DNA of 64,000 bases from Advenella sp. FME57 (GCF_014897675.1 NZ_JABUXU010000007.1:184278-248277), one strand, 5' to 3'; shown: positions 1 to 10,290, counted from the stretch's first letter. Program-made: numbers and translations. The notes: generated by a model from the letters alone, not told the origin.

Positions 1-158
1 ACACTGTCATCAACGTCATTCTTGATGCGGATAATGGCGTCGAGCAGCATCTTGTCTGTCGGTTCCAGTTCCACTTCCAGTTTCTGCATGTAGGGACGCT
101 CGTCCTTGTCAGGATCGTAGCGATAAATCTCGAATTTCATGATACGTTTTGTGCTCAT
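1..158 (-). CDS. sdhB: Succinate dehydrogenase iron-sulfur subunit SdhB (partial, N-terminus only)
   Basis: This is the first 52 codons of the iron-sulfur subunit of complex II, which carries electrons from the SdhA flavin to the membrane anchor. The ATG at 158 opens a reading frame beginning MSTKRIMKFEIYRYDPDKDE, the usual start of proteobacterial SdhB, and it continues off the left edge. It starts 10 nt after the sdhA stop, so it is the last gene of an sdhC-D-A-B operon. The cysteine clusters lie outside the window. Confidence 0.93.
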   Translation of the reverse strand, partial: MSTKRIMKFEIYRYDPDKDERPYMQKLEVELEPTDKMLLDAIIRIKNDVDDS

Positions 159-168
159 AATACTCTGC

Positions 169-1947
169 TTAGAATGTACGTGCTTTTGGAGGGAACGACT
201 CGACGGTCAGCGGCTTCATATGCACTGGTTTGTACTCCAGGCGGTTATCCGCAGAATGCCACAATGTATGCTTGAGCCAGTTCACGTCGTCACGCTCAGG
301 GTGATCATTCAAGGCATGTGCGCCGCGGCTTTCTGTACGATTCGCTGCCGACTGGATCGTGGCACGCGCCACTTCAGTCATATTGGCCAGTTCCAGGGCT
401 TCGACGCGCGCCGTGTTGAAGACTTTGGATTTGTCATCAAACTTGACGTGCTTGGCCTGTTCGGCCAGTTCGTCTATCTGGCCGACACCTTCTTTGAGCA
501 ATTCGAGGGTACGGAACACACCGCAGTGACGCTGCATGGACGCGCGAATGCTGTTGCCCACGTCCTGTACTTTTTCACCGTTCGTACGCGATTCCAGTTC
601 ATTAACGCGTGACAGTGAGAAGTCCAGCGATGCCTTTGGCAGATCCTGATGCGACATCTGGCGCTCCAGATGCGACTCTACAATCCGGTTGCCTGCTGCA
701 CGACCAAAGACCACCAGGTCCAGCAGCGAGTTGGTGCCCAGGCGGTTGGCGCCGTGCACGGAGACGGCAGCGCATTCGCCAATCGCATACAGGCCGTTAA
801 CGATTTTCTCTTCGCCGTTTTCCCAGGTAACCACTTCGCCATGATAGTTGGCCGGAATGCCGCCCATCTGATAATGGATGGTAGGCACCACGGGAATAGG
901 TTCCTTGATCGGATCCACGTTGCCGAACTTGATGGCAATCTCGCGAATGGAAGGCAGGCGTTTGTTAATGACATCTGCGCCAAGGTGATCCAGTTTGAGT
1001 ACCACGTAGCTGCCATCAGGACCACAACCGCGGCCTTCCTTGATTTCCTGATCCATTGAGCGCGACACAAAATCGCGCGGCGCCAGATCTTTCAGGGTTG
1101 GCGCATAACGCTCCATGAACCGCTCGCCATCCTTGTTCAACAGGATACCGCCTTCGCCGCGCACCCCTTCGGTAATGAGTACGCCGGCGCCGGCTACGCC
1201 GGTGGGGTGAAATTGCCAGAATTCCATGTCCTGCAGACAGATGCCGGCGCGGGCAGCCATGCCCAGGCCATCGCCGGTATTGATGAAGGCATTGGTGGAA
1301 GCCTGCCAGATGCGACCGGCACCACCGGTAGCCAGCACGACAGCCTTGGCTTCCAGAATATAGATTTCACCGGTTTCCATTTCGAGCGCGGTGACACCCA
1401 CGACATCGCCGGCCTCGTTGCGCAGCAGATCCAGCGCCATCCATTCAACGAAGAACTGGGTGCGCGCGGCAACGTTGCGCTGATACAAGGTATGCAGTAG
1501 CGCGTGTCCGGTACGATCAGCTGCGGCACAGGCGCGCTGTACGGGCTTTTCGCCGAAGTTGGCGGTGTGACCACCAAAAGGACGCTGGTAGATGGTGCCA
1601 TTGGCATTACGGTCGAACGGCATGCCAAAGTGTTCGAGTTCGTAAACGGCATTGGGCGCCTGACGGCACATGAACTCGATGGCATCCTGGTCGCCCAGCC
1701 AGTCGGATCCCTTGACGGTATCGTACATATGCCAGTACCAGTTGTCTTCGCTCATATTGCCCAGCGAAGCACCGATACCGCCCTGCGCGGCTACCGTATG
1801 GGAACGGGTTGGAAAAACCTTGGAAAGGACGGCGACGGATAATCCGGCCTGAGCCAATTGAAGGGAGCAGCGCATACCGGACCCGCCGGCACCTACAACC
1901 ACTACATCAAACTGGCGGCGCGGTAATGATGAATTGATAGCGACCAC
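169..1947 (-). CDS. sdhA: Succinate dehydrogenase flavoprotein subunit SdhA
   Basis: This is the catalytic subunit of succinate:quinone oxidoreductase, oxidising succinate to fumarate with covalently bound FAD on the cytoplasmic face of the inner membrane. The 592-aa product has the normal length. An N-terminal Rossmann motif VVGAGGSGM is followed by the SHTVAAQGG segment, whose histidine normally attaches FAD. The start is a GTG at 1947, giving MVAINSSLPRRQFD; it lies 3 nt after the sdhD stop, so translation is probably coupled. The C-terminal end (PPKARTF) is also typical. There are no signs of damage. Confidence 0.97.
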   Translation of the reverse strand: MVAINSSLPRRQFDVVVVGAGGSGMRCSLQLAQAGLSVAVLSKVFPTRSHTVAAQGGIGASLGNMSEDNWYWHMYDTVKGSDWLGDQDAIEFMCRQAPNAVYELEHFGMPFDRNANGTIYQRPFGGHTANFGEKPVQRACAAADRTGHALLHTLYQRNVAARTQFFVEWMALDLLRNEAGDVVGVTALEMETGEIYILEAKAVVLATGGAGRIWQASTNAFINTGDGLGMAARAGICLQDMEFWQFHPTGVAGAGVLITEGVRGEGGILLNKDGERFMERYAPTLKDLAPRDFVSRSMDQEIKEGRGCGPDGSYVVLKLDHLGADVINKRLPSIREIAIKFGNVDPIKEPIPVVPTIHYQMGGIPANYHGEVVTWENGEEKIVNGLYAIGECAAVSVHGANRLGTNSLLDLVVFGRAAGNRIVESHLERQMSHQDLPKASLDFSLSRVNELESRTNGEKVQDVGNSIRASMQRHCGVFRTLELLKEGVGQIDELAEQAKHVKFDDKSKVFNTARVEALELANMTEVARATIQSAANRTESRGAHALNDHPERDDVNWLKHTLWHSADNRLEYKPVHMKPLTVESFPPKARTF

Positions 1948-1950
1948 GGC

Positions 1951-2328
1951 TTATAAACTCCAGACAATTTTTGCGAAATACAGGACGGCGGCAATCAGCC
2001 ACAGGATAGTGAGCACCTGCAACGTCAGTCGGACACCTACGGGTTTGACGTAATCCATCCAGATATCGCGCACGCCGATCCACGCATGCCAGGCAAGCGA
2101 GAAAAAAGCCAGCGTTGCGGCAATCTGCCCGACGGGCAGGCCCCAACAGGAGAACGTAAAGAAACCCTTCCAGGATTCGTAGTTAATGGGGGTAAACAGC
2201 GCTGCAATCAGGAAAATGACTGAATACACAGCCAGAATCACGGCTGTAATACGCTGCACGATGAAATCCTTGATACCGTAGCCGGCACCCACAACCAGCC
2301 GCTTAGTACCTACCAGTTCCTTGGCCAT
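1951..2328 (-). CDS. sdhD: Succinate dehydrogenase membrane anchor subunit SdhD
   Basis: This 125-aa hydrophobic protein has three predicted transmembrane stretches (about residues 25-48, 60-85 and 97-120), as expected for the small anchor of complex II. It contains the segment AWHAWIGVRDIWMDYV, in which the histidine is the probable heme b ligand and the later Asp-Tyr pair is near the quinone site in known SdhD proteins. Its ATG shares one base with the sdhC stop. Gene order and coupling place it firmly in the sdhCDAB operon. Confidence 0.94.
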   Translation of the reverse strand: MAKELVGTKRLVVGAGYGIKDFIVQRITAVILAVYSVIFLIAALFTPINYESWKGFFTFSCWGLPVGQIAATLAFFSLAWHAWIGVRDIWMDYVKPVGVRLTLQVLTILWLIAAVLYFAKIVWSL

Positions 2329-2741
2329 CAGATCGCTCCAAACATTTTAACGGCGAACACCAGGGTCAGCGCCAGGCTGACTCCCATTACCACAGCGGCG
2401 CTTTTCTGTGCCGAGACCTTGTCGATACCGATATGCAGATCAAGAACCAGATAACGGATGCCTGCGCACAGATGATGCATGAAGCCCCACAGCAAAACCA
2501 GCAGGATCAGCTTGAGAATGAAACCACCCGCCCCACTGCCCAACGATGCAAAACTTTCCGGCGAAGCCACGCTGGCTGCAAAAAGCGGGATCAGAATGAT
2601 GGGAAGACTGAGAAAAAGCAGAGCGCCACTGATTCGATGCAAAATAGACACTTTGCCAGCAGCCGGCAGGTGGTATTTTGTAATCTGGGCAATATCAATA
2701 TTACGATATTGCGGGCGCTGTTTTGACGGGGTGTCTGACAT
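2328..2741 (-). CDS. sdhC: Succinate dehydrogenase cytochrome b556 subunit SdhC
   Basis: This 137-aa protein is the large membrane anchor of succinate dehydrogenase and the first gene of the operon. The SILHRISG motif near residues 32-39 carries the Ser and Arg that line the ubiquinone site in SdhC. HHLCAGIRYLVLD near residue 88 supplies the second heme ligand. Three hydrophobic segments are visible. The promoter is expected in the 97-nt gap upstream (2742-2838); I see no copy there of the palindrome found at acnB. Confidence 0.95.
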   Translation of the reverse strand: MSDTPSKQRPQYRNIDIAQITKYHLPAAGKVSILHRISGALLFLSLPIILIPLFAASVASPESFASLGSGAGGFILKLILLVLLWGFMHHLCAGIRYLVLDLHIGIDKVSAQKSAAVVMGVSLALTLVFAVKMFGAI

Positions 2742-2838
2742 AACGGCCTCTAGGAAACAAACTACAACAAATTAAAAATAAAAAACGCACGTAAAAAGGC
2801 GAAGAACCGCTGTCCGGTCCCCGCACTTTCTGATCGAA

Positions 2839-3594
2839 TTAGTTTAAACCATTTCGATAATGATAATGTTCTGTAACATATAAACCGCGGCGAATCTCCA
2901 TGGGCCTGTCCCCATAGGTGTAGGAAACGCGATTAACCTGCAGCAGCGGCGTACCTTGCTCGACTTTGAGCAGCTCGGCGGTTTCGGCGTCACAGGCCAC
3001 GGCCTTGAGTTTTTCATCGGCGCGAACCATGTTTACACCGAATTCCGTCTCGAAAAACCCGTATAGCGGACCGTTCATTGCCTGAAGCCTTTCAATGCTC
3101 AGCCCCTTGAATCCCTCTCCTGGGAGCCAGATTTCATCAAGCACCGTGGGAACCGCACCAAAGGACATGATTCGCCGGATATAAATCACCGAGTCGCTGC
3201 CGCGTAGCAAAAGCACACGGGCCACATCCTGCGTCGCACGCTGGCGACTGCACTGCAGGTAGACACTTTGGGCACGCGCCGCATTTCCTTCGCTATCGGA
3301 TTTTAACCTTAAAAAACGATAGCGAACCTGCGCTTCATGGTGCGTAGCAACAAATGTTCCCTTGCCCTGACGACGAATCAGCAGATTCTCGGCCGCCAGC
3401 TCGTCAATTGCCTTGCGCACTGTGCCCTGGCTAACCTGAAAGCGTGCTGCCAGTTCAAGTTCGCTGGGGATGCTCTCGCCCGGCTTCCATTCGCCTTCAT
3501 GCAAACTGTGGACCAGCAGGTCTTTGATCTGTTTGTACAAAGGGCTGAATGCCGCAGCAGACGATTTCAACGAGGGGGTTGGGATTTCAGACAT
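2839..3594 (-). CDS. GntR/HutC-family transcriptional regulator of the TCA/propionate cluster
   Basis: This 251-aa regulator has an N-terminal winged helix-turn-helix of GntR type (residues 15-80, with LAARFQVSQGTVRKAIDELAAENL as recognition region; SQGTVRKAID is the core). It is followed by a UTRA effector domain (from about 95 to the end, with conserved YIRRIMSFGAVPTVLDEIWLP). HutC-type UTRA domains bind small organic acids or sugars. It is divergent from mdh and sits beside sdh and prpBCD, so a TCA or methylcitrate intermediate is a plausible effector. The intergenic AT-rich inverted repeat is its likely operator. It could correspond to the GntR-type propionate regulator proposed in other betaproteobacteria; I cannot confirm that. 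Confidence 0.9.
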   Translation of the reverse strand: MSEIPTPSLKSSAAAFSPLYKQIKDLLVHSLHEGEWKPGESIPSELELAARFQVSQGTVRKAIDELAAENLLIRRQGKGTFVATHHEAQVRYRFLRLKSDSEGNAARAQSVYLQCSRQRATQDVARVLLLRGSDSVIYIRRIMSFGAVPTVLDEIWLPGEGFKGLSIERLQAMNGPLYGFFETEFGVNMVRADEKLKAVACDAETAELLKVEQGTPLLQVNRVSYTYGDRPMEIRRGLYVTEHYHYRNGLN

Positions 3595-3643
3595 GTTCTG
3601 TGAACAAATTAAAACCTGTTTATTATCTCATATTGCAAGCAGA

Positions 3644-3711
3644 ATTGTCTATTCTTATATAAGATATAAGTTATAAGACAATTTGACGATACCGCAGATT
3701 TCTACTAAGCT
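3644..3711. promoter_or_regulatory. Probable GntR operator and mdh promoter region
   Basis: The gntR-mdh intergenic space contains the palindrome TCTTATATAAGA at 3653-3664 and, just after it, ATAAGACAAT at 3673-3682. The outer arms TTGTCT (3645-3650) and AGACAA (3676-3681) are complementary. The core recurs inside the perfect 18-bp palindrome before acnB (22131-22148). A weak sigma-70 candidate follows: TTGACG at 3683-3688, then TAAGCT at 3706-3711 with 17-nt spacing. Binding by the adjacent regulator is inference from position and symmetry. Confidence 0.6.
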
Positions 3712-3771
3712 TTAGCGTTAAAATCACTTCAAATACACTCGTTTTTTTCCCTTATTTTATTGGAGATCCCT

Positions 3772-4761
3772 ATGTCCAAACCCGCCGTACGCGTCGCCGT
3801 CACGGGCGCCGCCGGTCAGATCGGCTACGCTTTGCTTTTCCGCATTGCATCAGGCGAGATGCTCGGTAAAGACCAACCTGTTATTCTGCAACTGCTGGAA
3901 ATCCCCGACGAAAAAGCGCAAAAGGCCCTCAAAGGGGTCATCATGGAACTGGATGACTGCGCCTTTCCTTTGCTGCAGGAAATTACCGCTCACAGCGACC
4001 CCAAGACCGCATTCAAAGATGCCGATATCGCCCTGCTGGTTGGCGCACGTCCACGCGGCCCCGGCATGGAGCGCAAGGATCTGCTCAAGGTCAATGCCCA
4101 GATTTTCACAGCACAGGGCAAGGCCCTGAATGAAGTGGCCAGCCGTAACGTGAAAGTGCTGGTTGTCGGCAACCCTGCCAATACCAACGCCTATATTGCC
4201 ATGAAATCTGCGCCGGATCTGCCCGCGAAGAACTTCACCGCAATGCTGCGCCTGGACCACAACCGTGCGCTTACCCAATTGGCGCAAAAATCCGGCAAGG
4301 CAGTCAAGGATATCGAAAAACTGGTGGTCTGGGGCAATCACTCTCCCACCATGTACCCTGACATCCGCTTTGCCACCGTTGGTGGAGAAGGCCTGGAAAA
4401 ACTCATCAACGACGATGCCTGGAACAAAGACACGTTCATCCCTACCGTGGGTAAACGCGGTGCCGCCATCATTGAAGCTCGTGGCCTGTCGTCTGCTGCG
4501 TCAGCAGCCAATGCAGCCATTGATCACGTCCGTGACTGGGTCCTGGGCAGCAACGGCAAATGGGTCACCATGGGTGTAGCGTCCGACGGCTCTTATGGCA
4601 TTCCCGAAGGCATTATCTACGGCGTGCCAGTCATTACGGAAAACGGTGAATACACGGTTGTCAAAGACCTGGAAATCAACGCATTTTCCCGTGAACGCAT
4701 GGACTTTACCCTTAACGAGCTGCTCGAAGAGCGCGACGGCGTAGCCGATCTGCTGGGTTGA
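3772..4761 (+). CDS. mdh: Malate dehydrogenase (NAD-dependent)
   Basis: This 329-aa enzyme oxidises malate to oxaloacetate in the TCA cycle and is the type found in Burkholderiales. The nucleotide-binding motif TGAAGQIG is at residues 11-18. The substrate arginines lie in [11 protein letters not shown], and the catalytic histidine is in [11 protein letters not shown]. An in-frame TTG at 3760 is open, but its TTGGAG is better read as the ribosome binding site of the ATG at 3772. An intrinsic terminator follows 14 nt after the stop, so mdh is monocistronic. Confidence 0.97.
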   Translation: MSKPAVRVAVTGAAGQIGYALLFRIASGEMLGKDQPVILQLLEIPDEKAQKALKGVIMELDDCAFPLLQEITAHSDPKTAFKDADIALLVGARPRGPGMERKDLLKVNAQIFTAQGKALNEVASRNVKVLVVGNPANTNAYIAMKSAPDLPAKNFTAMLRLDHNRALTQLAQKSGKAVKDIEKLVVWGNHSPTMYPDIRFATVGGEGLEKLINDDAWNKDTFIPTVGKRGAAIIEARGLSSAASAANAAIDHVRDWVLGSNGKWVTMGVASDGSYGIPEGIIYGVPVITENGEYTVVKDLEINAFSRERMDFTLNELLEERDGVADLLG

Positions 4762-4774
4762 TCCATTGATACAC

Positions 4775-4804
4775 AAATAGCCACGGTGTCGTGGCTATTT
4801 TTTT
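4775..4804 (+). terminator. Intrinsic terminator of mdh
   Basis: A 10-bp perfect stem, AAATAGCCAC (4775-4784) with GTGGCTATTT (4791-4800), closes a 6-nt loop and runs into an unbroken T stretch ending at 4804. Confidence 0.92.
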
Positions 4805-4926
4805 AATAGTACCGCGACCCAAACACGAAAGCGCTCCAAAGCCGGTGACAATGATCTTCTGAAGGACGGTGTTCGGCCGCAAATGCGCAGATAATGATCT
4901 GCATATCATTTCTATCCGGAGACCGT

Positions 4927-5814
4927 ATGTCAACCATTGCGTCCGCAGGCGCCCGCTTTCGCCAGGCCCTGTCCGAAGAAAAACCACTACAGATTATCGG
5001 CGCCATCAACGCCAATCATGCCCTGCTGGCCAGACGCGCCGGCTTCAAAGCCATCTACCTGTCCGGCGGCGGCGTTGCCGCGGGTTCCTTGGGCCTGCCG
5101 GATCTGGGCATCAACACACTGGATGACGTGCTCATCGATGTACGTCGCCTTACCGATGTGTGCGATACCCCCCTGGTGGTCGACATCGACACCGGTTTCG
5201 GACCTTCGGCATTCAATATTGCACGCACCGTAAAAAGCCTGATCAAGTTTGGCGCCGGCGCCTGCCACATTGAAGACCAGGTCGGCGCCAAGCGCTGCGG
5301 CCATCGTCCGGGAAAAGAAATTGTTACCACCGGCGAAATGGTCGATCGCGTCAAGGCAGCCACAGACGCCAGAACCGATAGCGAATTTTTCATTATTGCC
5401 CGTACCGATGCCATTGCCGTTGACGGCGTTGACGCCGCCATCGAGCGCGCCATCCAATGCGTTGAGGCCGGCGCCGATGGTATCTTTGCCGAAGCGGTCT
5501 ATGACCTGCCCACCTATGAAAAATTCGCCAGCGCCATCAGCGTGCCGCTGCTGGCAAACATTACCGAGTTCGGCCAGACGCCGCTATTTACCGTAGAAGA
5601 ACTCGGCAGCGTCGGCGTGGGTATGGTACTGTATCCACTGTCGGCTTTCCGCGCCATGAACAAGGCGGCAGAGAACGTCTACACCACCATCCGCCGCGAT
5701 GGTCACCAGAAAAATGTCATCGACCAGATGCAGACGCGCGATGAACTTTATGATCGCATCGGCTACCACGATTTTGAACAGAAACTTGACGCCCTGTTCG
5801 CCAGCAAAAAATAA
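4927..5814 (+). CDS. prpB: Methylisocitrate lyase PrpB
   Basis: This 295-aa enzyme cleaves 2-methylisocitrate to pyruvate and succinate, the last step of the methylcitrate cycle. It belongs to the isocitrate lyase/PEP mutase superfamily. The signature KRCGHRPGK contains the active-site cysteine, and VVDIDTGFG provides the metal-binding aspartates. The frame is open upstream to 4894, but the ATG at 4927 begins the conserved [12 protein letters not shown] start and has a GGAG 6 nt before it. prpC follows 27 nt later, indicating a prpB-C-D operon. Confidence 0.96.
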   Translation: MSTIASAGARFRQALSEEKPLQIIGAINANHALLARRAGFKAIYLSGGGVAAGSLGLPDLGINTLDDVLIDVRRLTDVCDTPLVVDIDTGFGPSAFNIARTVKSLIKFGAGACHIEDQVGAKRCGHRPGKEIVTTGEMVDRVKAATDARTDSEFFIIARTDAIAVDGVDAAIERAIQCVEAGADGIFAEAVYDLPTYEKFASAISVPLLANITEFGQTPLFTVEELGSVGVGMVLYPLSAFRAMNKAAENVYTTIRRDGHQKNVIDQMQTRDELYDRIGYHDFEQKLDALFASKK

Positions 5815-5841
5815 CACTTCAATTAGTCAGGAGATAACACC

Positions 5842-7059
5842 ATGTCTACAAAAGCTACCAAGCCAGCAAAAGCCAGCAAAACCGCCAGCGCACCCGCCGC
5901 AGCGGCTACCGCAGACAATTCTGCCGGTTTCAAACCGAAAAAATCGGTCGCCCTGTCCGGCGTTGTAGCGGGCAACACGGCCATTTGCACGGTCGGCCGC
6001 AGCGGTAACGACCTGAATTACCGGGGTTATGACATTCTTGATCTGGCCGACTCCAGTGAATTTGAAGAGATCGCTCACCTGCTGATCCATGGCAAACTGC
6101 CTACACAGGCTGAACTGACCGCCTACAAACAGAAGCTCAAACGTTATCGTGGCCTGCCGGCCAACCTGCAAACAGTGCTTGAATCGCTGCCCGCCCATAG
6201 TCATCCGATGGATGTCATGCGAACTGCCGTTTCGGTCCTGGGCTGCACCCTGCCCGAGAAGGACGATCACAACCTGGCTGACGCCCGCGATATCGCCGAC
6301 CGGCTGATGGCCAGCCTGGGCTCTGCCCTGCTCTACTGGTATCACTTCAGCCATAACGGCCGCATCGTCGATGTGCAGACGGACGACGACAGCATCGGCG
6401 GACATTTCCTGCATCTGCTGCATGGCCAGACGCCGTCCAAAGAATGGGTTCGCGCCATGCACACGTCGCTGATCCTGTATGCAGAGCATGAATTCAATGC
6501 CTCTACATTTACGGGACGTGTCGTTGCCGGCACGGGTTCGGATATGTTTTCTGCGATCACCGGCGCCATCGGCGCGCTGCGCGGTCCAAAACATGGCGGC
6601 GCCAACGAAGTGGCTTTTGAAGTGCAGAAACGCTATGACACGCCTGACGAGGCTGAAGCCGATATCCGCAAGCGTGTAGAAAACAAGGAGGTGATTATCG
6701 GATTCGGTCACCCGGTGTACACCATATCCGACCCGCGCAATGTCGTGATCAAGCGGGTGGCAAAAAAACTGTCCCAGAATGCGGGCACCACCAAAATGTT
6801 CGATATTGCCGAAAGACTGGAAACAGTGATGATGGACATCAAAAAAATGTTTCCGAACCTGGACTGGTTCTCAGCGGTGTCCTACCACATGATGGGCATT
6901 CCCACGTCGATGTTTACCCCGCTGTTCGTCATCGCGCGCACAGCAGGCTGGTCAGCTCACATTATTGAACAACGCATCGACAACAAGATCATCCGGCCAA
7001 CCGCCAACTACACCGGTCCGGACGATCAGAAATTCGTGCCGCTGTCCAAACGCAAATAA
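5842..7059 (+). CDS. prpC: 2-methylcitrate synthase PrpC
   Basis: This citrate-synthase-family enzyme condenses propionyl-CoA with oxaloacetate to 2-methylcitrate. The family's catalytic elements are visible: a histidine in [17 protein letters not shown] context (EHEFNAST), the GFGHPVY loop, and the late Asp/Arg region. At 405 aa it is longer than the usual 370-390. The excess is an N-terminal Lys/Ala/Thr-rich tail (residues 1-30, repeats of [10 protein letters not shown] type) that probably does not belong to the catalytic fold. The start at 5842 is supported by AGGAG 10 nt upstream. It lies between prpB and prpD. Confidence 0.94.
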   Translation: MSTKATKPAKASKTASAPAAAATADNSAGFKPKKSVALSGVVAGNTAICTVGRSGNDLNYRGYDILDLADSSEFEEIAHLLIHGKLPTQAELTAYKQKLKRYRGLPANLQTVLESLPAHSHPMDVMRTAVSVLGCTLPEKDDHNLADARDIADRLMASLGSALLYWYHFSHNGRIVDVQTDDDSIGGHFLHLLHGQTPSKEWVRAMHTSLILYAEHEFNASTFTGRVVAGTGSDMFSAITGAIGALRGPKHGGANEVAFEVQKRYDTPDEAEADIRKRVENKEVIIGFGHPVYTISDPRNVVIKRVAKKLSQNAGTTKMFDIAERLETVMMDIKKMFPNLDWFSAVSYHMMGIPTSMFTPLFVIARTAGWSAHIIEQRIDNKIIRPTANYTGPDDQKFVPLSKRK

Positions 7060-7098
7060 TCACAATCGAATTATTCATCTTGCTTTACAGGTCGCCAT

Positions 7099-8550
7099 AT
7101 GTCCAGCCATATTTCAAATGTTCGTCCTGAGCCCGATCAGGTACTTGTCGATATTGTCGACTACGTTGTCAATTATGAAATCAGCAGCGATATTGCGCAT
7201 GAAACTGCTCGCAACTGCCTGATCGATACGCTGGGCTGCGGCCTGGAAGCGCTTGAATACCCGGCATGCCGCAAGCTGCTGGGGCCCATCGTGCCCGGCA
7301 CCACGGTACCCAATGGCGCCAAGGTGCCGGGCACGCAATTTGCGCTGGACCCGGTACAGGCTGCATTCAATATCGGCACCATGATACGCTGGCTCGACTT
7401 TAATGACACTTGGCTTGCCGCAGAATGGGGCCACCCATCGGACAACCTGGGCGGCATTCTGGCTACGGCTGACTGGCTCTCACGCAATGCAGTGGCTGCT
7501 GGCAAGACGCCGCTGACCATGCGTGAAGTGCTCACAGGCATGATCAAGGCTCACGAAATCCAGGGGTGCATTGCACTTGAAAATTCGTTCAACAAAGTGG
7601 GCCTGGACCATGTCGTTCTGGTCAAAGTGGCGTCGACGGCCGTGGTTGCGCAAATGCTCGGTCTGACTCGCGACGAAATCATCAACGCCGTCTCGCTGGC
7701 CTGGGTGGATGGTCAAAGCCTTCGCACTTATCGCCACGCCCCCAATGCCGGCAGCCGCAAATCCTGGGCTGCCGGCGACGCCACCAGCCGCGCCGTACGC
7801 CTGGCATTGATCGCCAAAACAGGCGAGATGGGTTATCCATCGGTCCTGACGGCAAAAGCCTGGGGCTTTTATGATGTGCTGTTCAAAGGGCAGCCGTTCA
7901 AATTCCAGCGCCCCTATGGCAGTTACGTCATGGAAAACGTGCTGTTCAAGATCTCGTTCCCGGCTGAATTTCACGCGCAGACCGCCGTTGAATGCGCCAT
8001 GCAGATTCATGATCAGCTCAAAGCCGCCGGCAAGACCGCCGACGATATCAAGAAAATCACGATCCGTACCCACGAAGCGTGTATCCGTATCATCGACAAG
8101 AAAGGGCCGCTGAACAATCCGGCCGATCGCGATCACTGCATTCAGTACATGGTCGCCGTGCCCGTGCTGTTCGGTCGCCTCACTGCCGGCGACTACGAAG
8201 ATGGCATCGCTGCCGACCCGCGCATTGACGCATTGCGCGAGAAAATCGAATGTGTCGAGGATCCTGCATTCACGCATGACTATCATGATCCTGAACAACG
8301 CTCTATCGCCAATGCCCTGACGATTGAGTTCAACGACGGCAGCAAGCTGGATGAAGTGGTCTGTGAATACCCGATAGGCCACAAGCGCCGCCGTAAAGAC
8401 GGCATCCCGCTGCTGGAAGCCAAATTCCGTATCAACCTGGCACGGGTGTTTCCAGGCAAGCAACAGGAGAACATCCTGGCTGTCTCGCTGGATCAGAAAA
8501 CCCTCGAAGCCATGCCGGTCCACGAATATGTGGACATGTATGTCATTTAA
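7099..8550 (+). CDS. prpD: 2-methylcitrate dehydratase PrpD
   Basis: This 483-aa MmgE/PrpD-family enzyme dehydrates 2-methylcitrate to 2-methyl-cis-aconitate. Family landmarks include [10 protein letters not shown] near the N-terminus, the RWLDFNDTW segment, and SDNLGGILA. It has the length of classical iron-free PrpD proteins. No acnD/prpF pair is present, so rehydration of 2-methyl-cis-aconitate probably falls to AcnB, which is encoded at 22 kb. It is the last gene of the prp operon, followed by a terminator 81 nt after the stop. Confidence 0.96.
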   Translation: MSSHISNVRPEPDQVLVDIVDYVVNYEISSDIAHETARNCLIDTLGCGLEALEYPACRKLLGPIVPGTTVPNGAKVPGTQFALDPVQAAFNIGTMIRWLDFNDTWLAAEWGHPSDNLGGILATADWLSRNAVAAGKTPLTMREVLTGMIKAHEIQGCIALENSFNKVGLDHVVLVKVASTAVVAQMLGLTRDEIINAVSLAWVDGQSLRTYRHAPNAGSRKSWAAGDATSRAVRLALIAKTGEMGYPSVLTAKAWGFYDVLFKGQPFKFQRPYGSYVMENVLFKISFPAEFHAQTAVECAMQIHDQLKAAGKTADDIKKITIRTHEACIRIIDKKGPLNNPADRDHCIQYMVAVPVLFGRLTAGDYEDGIAADPRIDALREKIECVEDPAFTHDYHDPEQRSIANALTIEFNDGSKLDEVVCEYPIGHKRRRKDGIPLLEAKFRINLARVFPGKQQENILAVSLDQKTLEAMPVHEYVDMYVI

Positions 8551-8631
8551 ACTGGTTCGCGCACCGGGACGATAAACTGCGGCAAGGCGCCTTCCCACCC
8601 TGCGACGCCCGGTGAGCACAGGCCTCGCTCA

Positions 8632-8656
8632 CGGCATCCTTCGGGATGCCGTTTTT
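8632..8656 (+). terminator. Intrinsic terminator of the prpBCD operon
   Basis: A perfect 8-bp stem, CGGCATCC with GGATGCCG, closes a TTCG tetraloop and is followed by five Ts. It lies downstream of prpD on the plus strand. Confidence 0.9.
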
Positions 8657-8826
8657 GCTGCTGTTCCTGCCACCTGAGGCCGCCCCGGCAGGCGGGTATC
8701 ATTTGGCGAACACGCTGCGCCAGCAGGAAATATCACCAATGGGCCACCTGCATACCCTGCTTACCGGCAAATTCGCTTACTATTAATAGATTCGTCATTC
8801 ACTTTTTGTCATCCCATTTGCCTGCC

Positions 8827-9222
8827 ATGTTTCATCCTTATATCGCGACGGCGCTGCCGTTTATCCTGAGCTTGCTGGTCGCCTGTCTTGTTATCGCCGT
8901 TGCCTCTATTTTGTATCTGGCATTTGTCTCGCTCAAGGAGACCAATGCCCTGCTTAAACACCCCTATCTGACGCAACAACCGTTTAACCGCTATCCGCTG
9001 GGGATCAGGGGGGCGATTTTGCTGGATTATTTTTTGCGTCTATTTCTGCCCAACAGCACGGTATGGCTTGCCGGCCACGCCAATATCCTGCTGGCGCATG
9101 TCAACCCCAAAACTGTTCCGCTGCGCATTCGCTGGCCGTTGCTCGGCCTGTGGGGCGCATGCCTGTTGGGTATTGTGTTGATGATTATATTCTGGGGCTT
9201 GATGCTTACGGCCAAACAGTAA
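8827..9222 (+). CDS. Small membrane protein of unknown function
   Basis: This 131-aa protein was not recognised. Two strongly hydrophobic segments are visible, at about residues 6-35 and 104-127, separated by a roughly 65-residue loop with aromatic and proline-rich stretches. This suggests a two-pass inner membrane protein. The frame is open from a TTG at 8806, but the ATG at 8827 places the first hydrophobic segment at the N-terminus. It stands between the prp terminator and a small acetyltransferase gene in the same direction. Confidence 0.6.
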   Translation: MFHPYIATALPFILSLLVACLVIAVASILYLAFVSLKETNALLKHPYLTQQPFNRYPLGIRGAILLDYFLRLFLPNSTVWLAGHANILLAHVNPKTVPLRIRWPLLGLWGACLLGIVLMIIFWGLMLTAKQ

Positions 9223-9282
9223 AACCCGCTACGCCGTCGCAGCACCACAGCGCTCACGACCGCCCATAAAAAAGGATTGCCG

Positions 9283-9558
9283 ATGACCTTGCAGATCACC
9301 CACAGGCCCGAAGCGGGCCGTATCGAAGCCACCGTTGAAAACAGCCTGTGCTACATTGACTATCGGCTGCAGGCCCAGGTCATGCATATACTGCACACGA
9401 TTGTGCCCGATGCTGTCGGCGGGCGAGGCATTGCGGGCCGACTGACCGAGTTTGCCCTGGACCTGGCGCGCGATAATGGCTGGAAAATCAATCCGGTCTG
9501 CAGCTATACGGCAGGCTATTTCCAGCGCCATCCGGAACTGCAGCCGCTTCGAGCCTGA
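9283..9558 (+). CDS. Small GNAT-family N-acetyltransferase (YidJ-like)
   Basis: This 91-aa protein matches the short GCN5-related acetyltransferase type: a strand-rich N-terminal half, then HTIVPDAVGGRGIAGRLTEF, which holds the acetyl-CoA loop GGRGIAG, and a C-terminal CSYTAGYFQRHPEL, usual for this subfamily. The substrate is unknown. The start was set at the ATG at 9283, with AAAAGGA upstream, rather than the TTG two codons earlier. It is convergent with the TetR gene that follows. Confidence 0.82.
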   Translation: MTLQITHRPEAGRIEATVENSLCYIDYRLQAQVMHILHTIVPDAVGGRGIAGRLTEFALDLARDNGWKINPVCSYTAGYFQRHPELQPLRA

Positions 9559-9591
9559 TTCAAAGGGCGGCAAGTGATCGCTGCGATCCGT

Positions 9592-10290
9592 TCAGGAACG
9601 CGGCGCCACCTTCAGACTGCAGGCCAGCATATCGATCATGAAATCTGCATATTGACTCACGGTGATCGACTGATTGCGATGCTTGCGTCGCTTCAGATAC
9701 CAGTCCTGCATCATCGCCTTTATCATAGACGCTAGAAGCCTGGGATTATCGTTTCTGAAAACGCCCTGGCGCACCCCATTGTCGATAATGTCAAAGAAAA
9801 TGTCTTCGATTTCCTGTTCGACCGCGATCGCCGTTTTCATTTGCGCCTTGGGCAGGCTTTTTACTTCCATAAATGAAAAGTAAAACCAGGGCAGCATAAT
9901 TTCGCTTAAAAAGAGATGGGCCGAGACGGCGGCACGCAATCGCTCAAACGGGTCGCTTATATCACCAATACTCTTGCGCAGGGTACTGCGAGTCAGCATA
10001 AACCCGTGCCCCTGAATCAAAACCAGCAAATCATTTTTATTGCGAATATAAGCGTACAAGCCACCGATACTGAATCCGGAATCTGCACACAGGTCTCTGA
10101 GGGTCATTGCGTGAAATCCCTTCGTGGACGCCAGACGCAGGGTCGAATCAATAATCCTGATCAGATTCTTGACGGCCACATGTTCTTTCTTTATCCGGAT
10201 CATGTCGGTGTGTTGGACATAAAGCTGACGGCATATCTCCGCCTTGGTCAAGCTCAGCTCTTCTTTAAAGTTTTCAAAATCAGTTTTCAT
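9592..10290 (-). CDS. TetR-family transcriptional regulator
   Basis: This 232-aa protein has a TetR DNA-binding domain starting unusually late (about residues 38-85: RIIDSTLRLASTKGFHAMTLRDL, then GFSIGGLYAYIRNKNDLL as the recognition helix region). An all-helical ligand domain follows. The first 35 residues are an N-terminal extension. It is the last gene on the minus strand of the acyl-CoA catabolic operon, 64 nt after the ligase stop. It is therefore a candidate local regulator that senses an acyl-CoA or acid. Confidence 0.88.
   Translation of the reverse strand: MKTDFENFKEELSLTKAEICRQLYVQHTDMIRIKKEHVAVKNLIRIIDSTLRLASTKGFHAMTLRDLCADSGFSIGGLYAYIRNKNDLLVLIQGHGFMLTRSTLRKSIGDISDPFERLRAAVSAHLFLSEIMLPWFYFSFMEVKSLPKAQMKTAIAVEQEIEDIFFDIIDNGVRQGVFRNDNPRLLASMIKAMMQDWYLKRRKHRNQSITVSQYADFMIDMLACSLKVAPRS

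Noticed and set aside
7480..8619. 379-codon minus-strand frame antisense to prpD
   Set aside because: It is a codon-bias shadow of a well-conserved gene. The same applies to long antisense frames over prpC, acnA, lysC and gajA.
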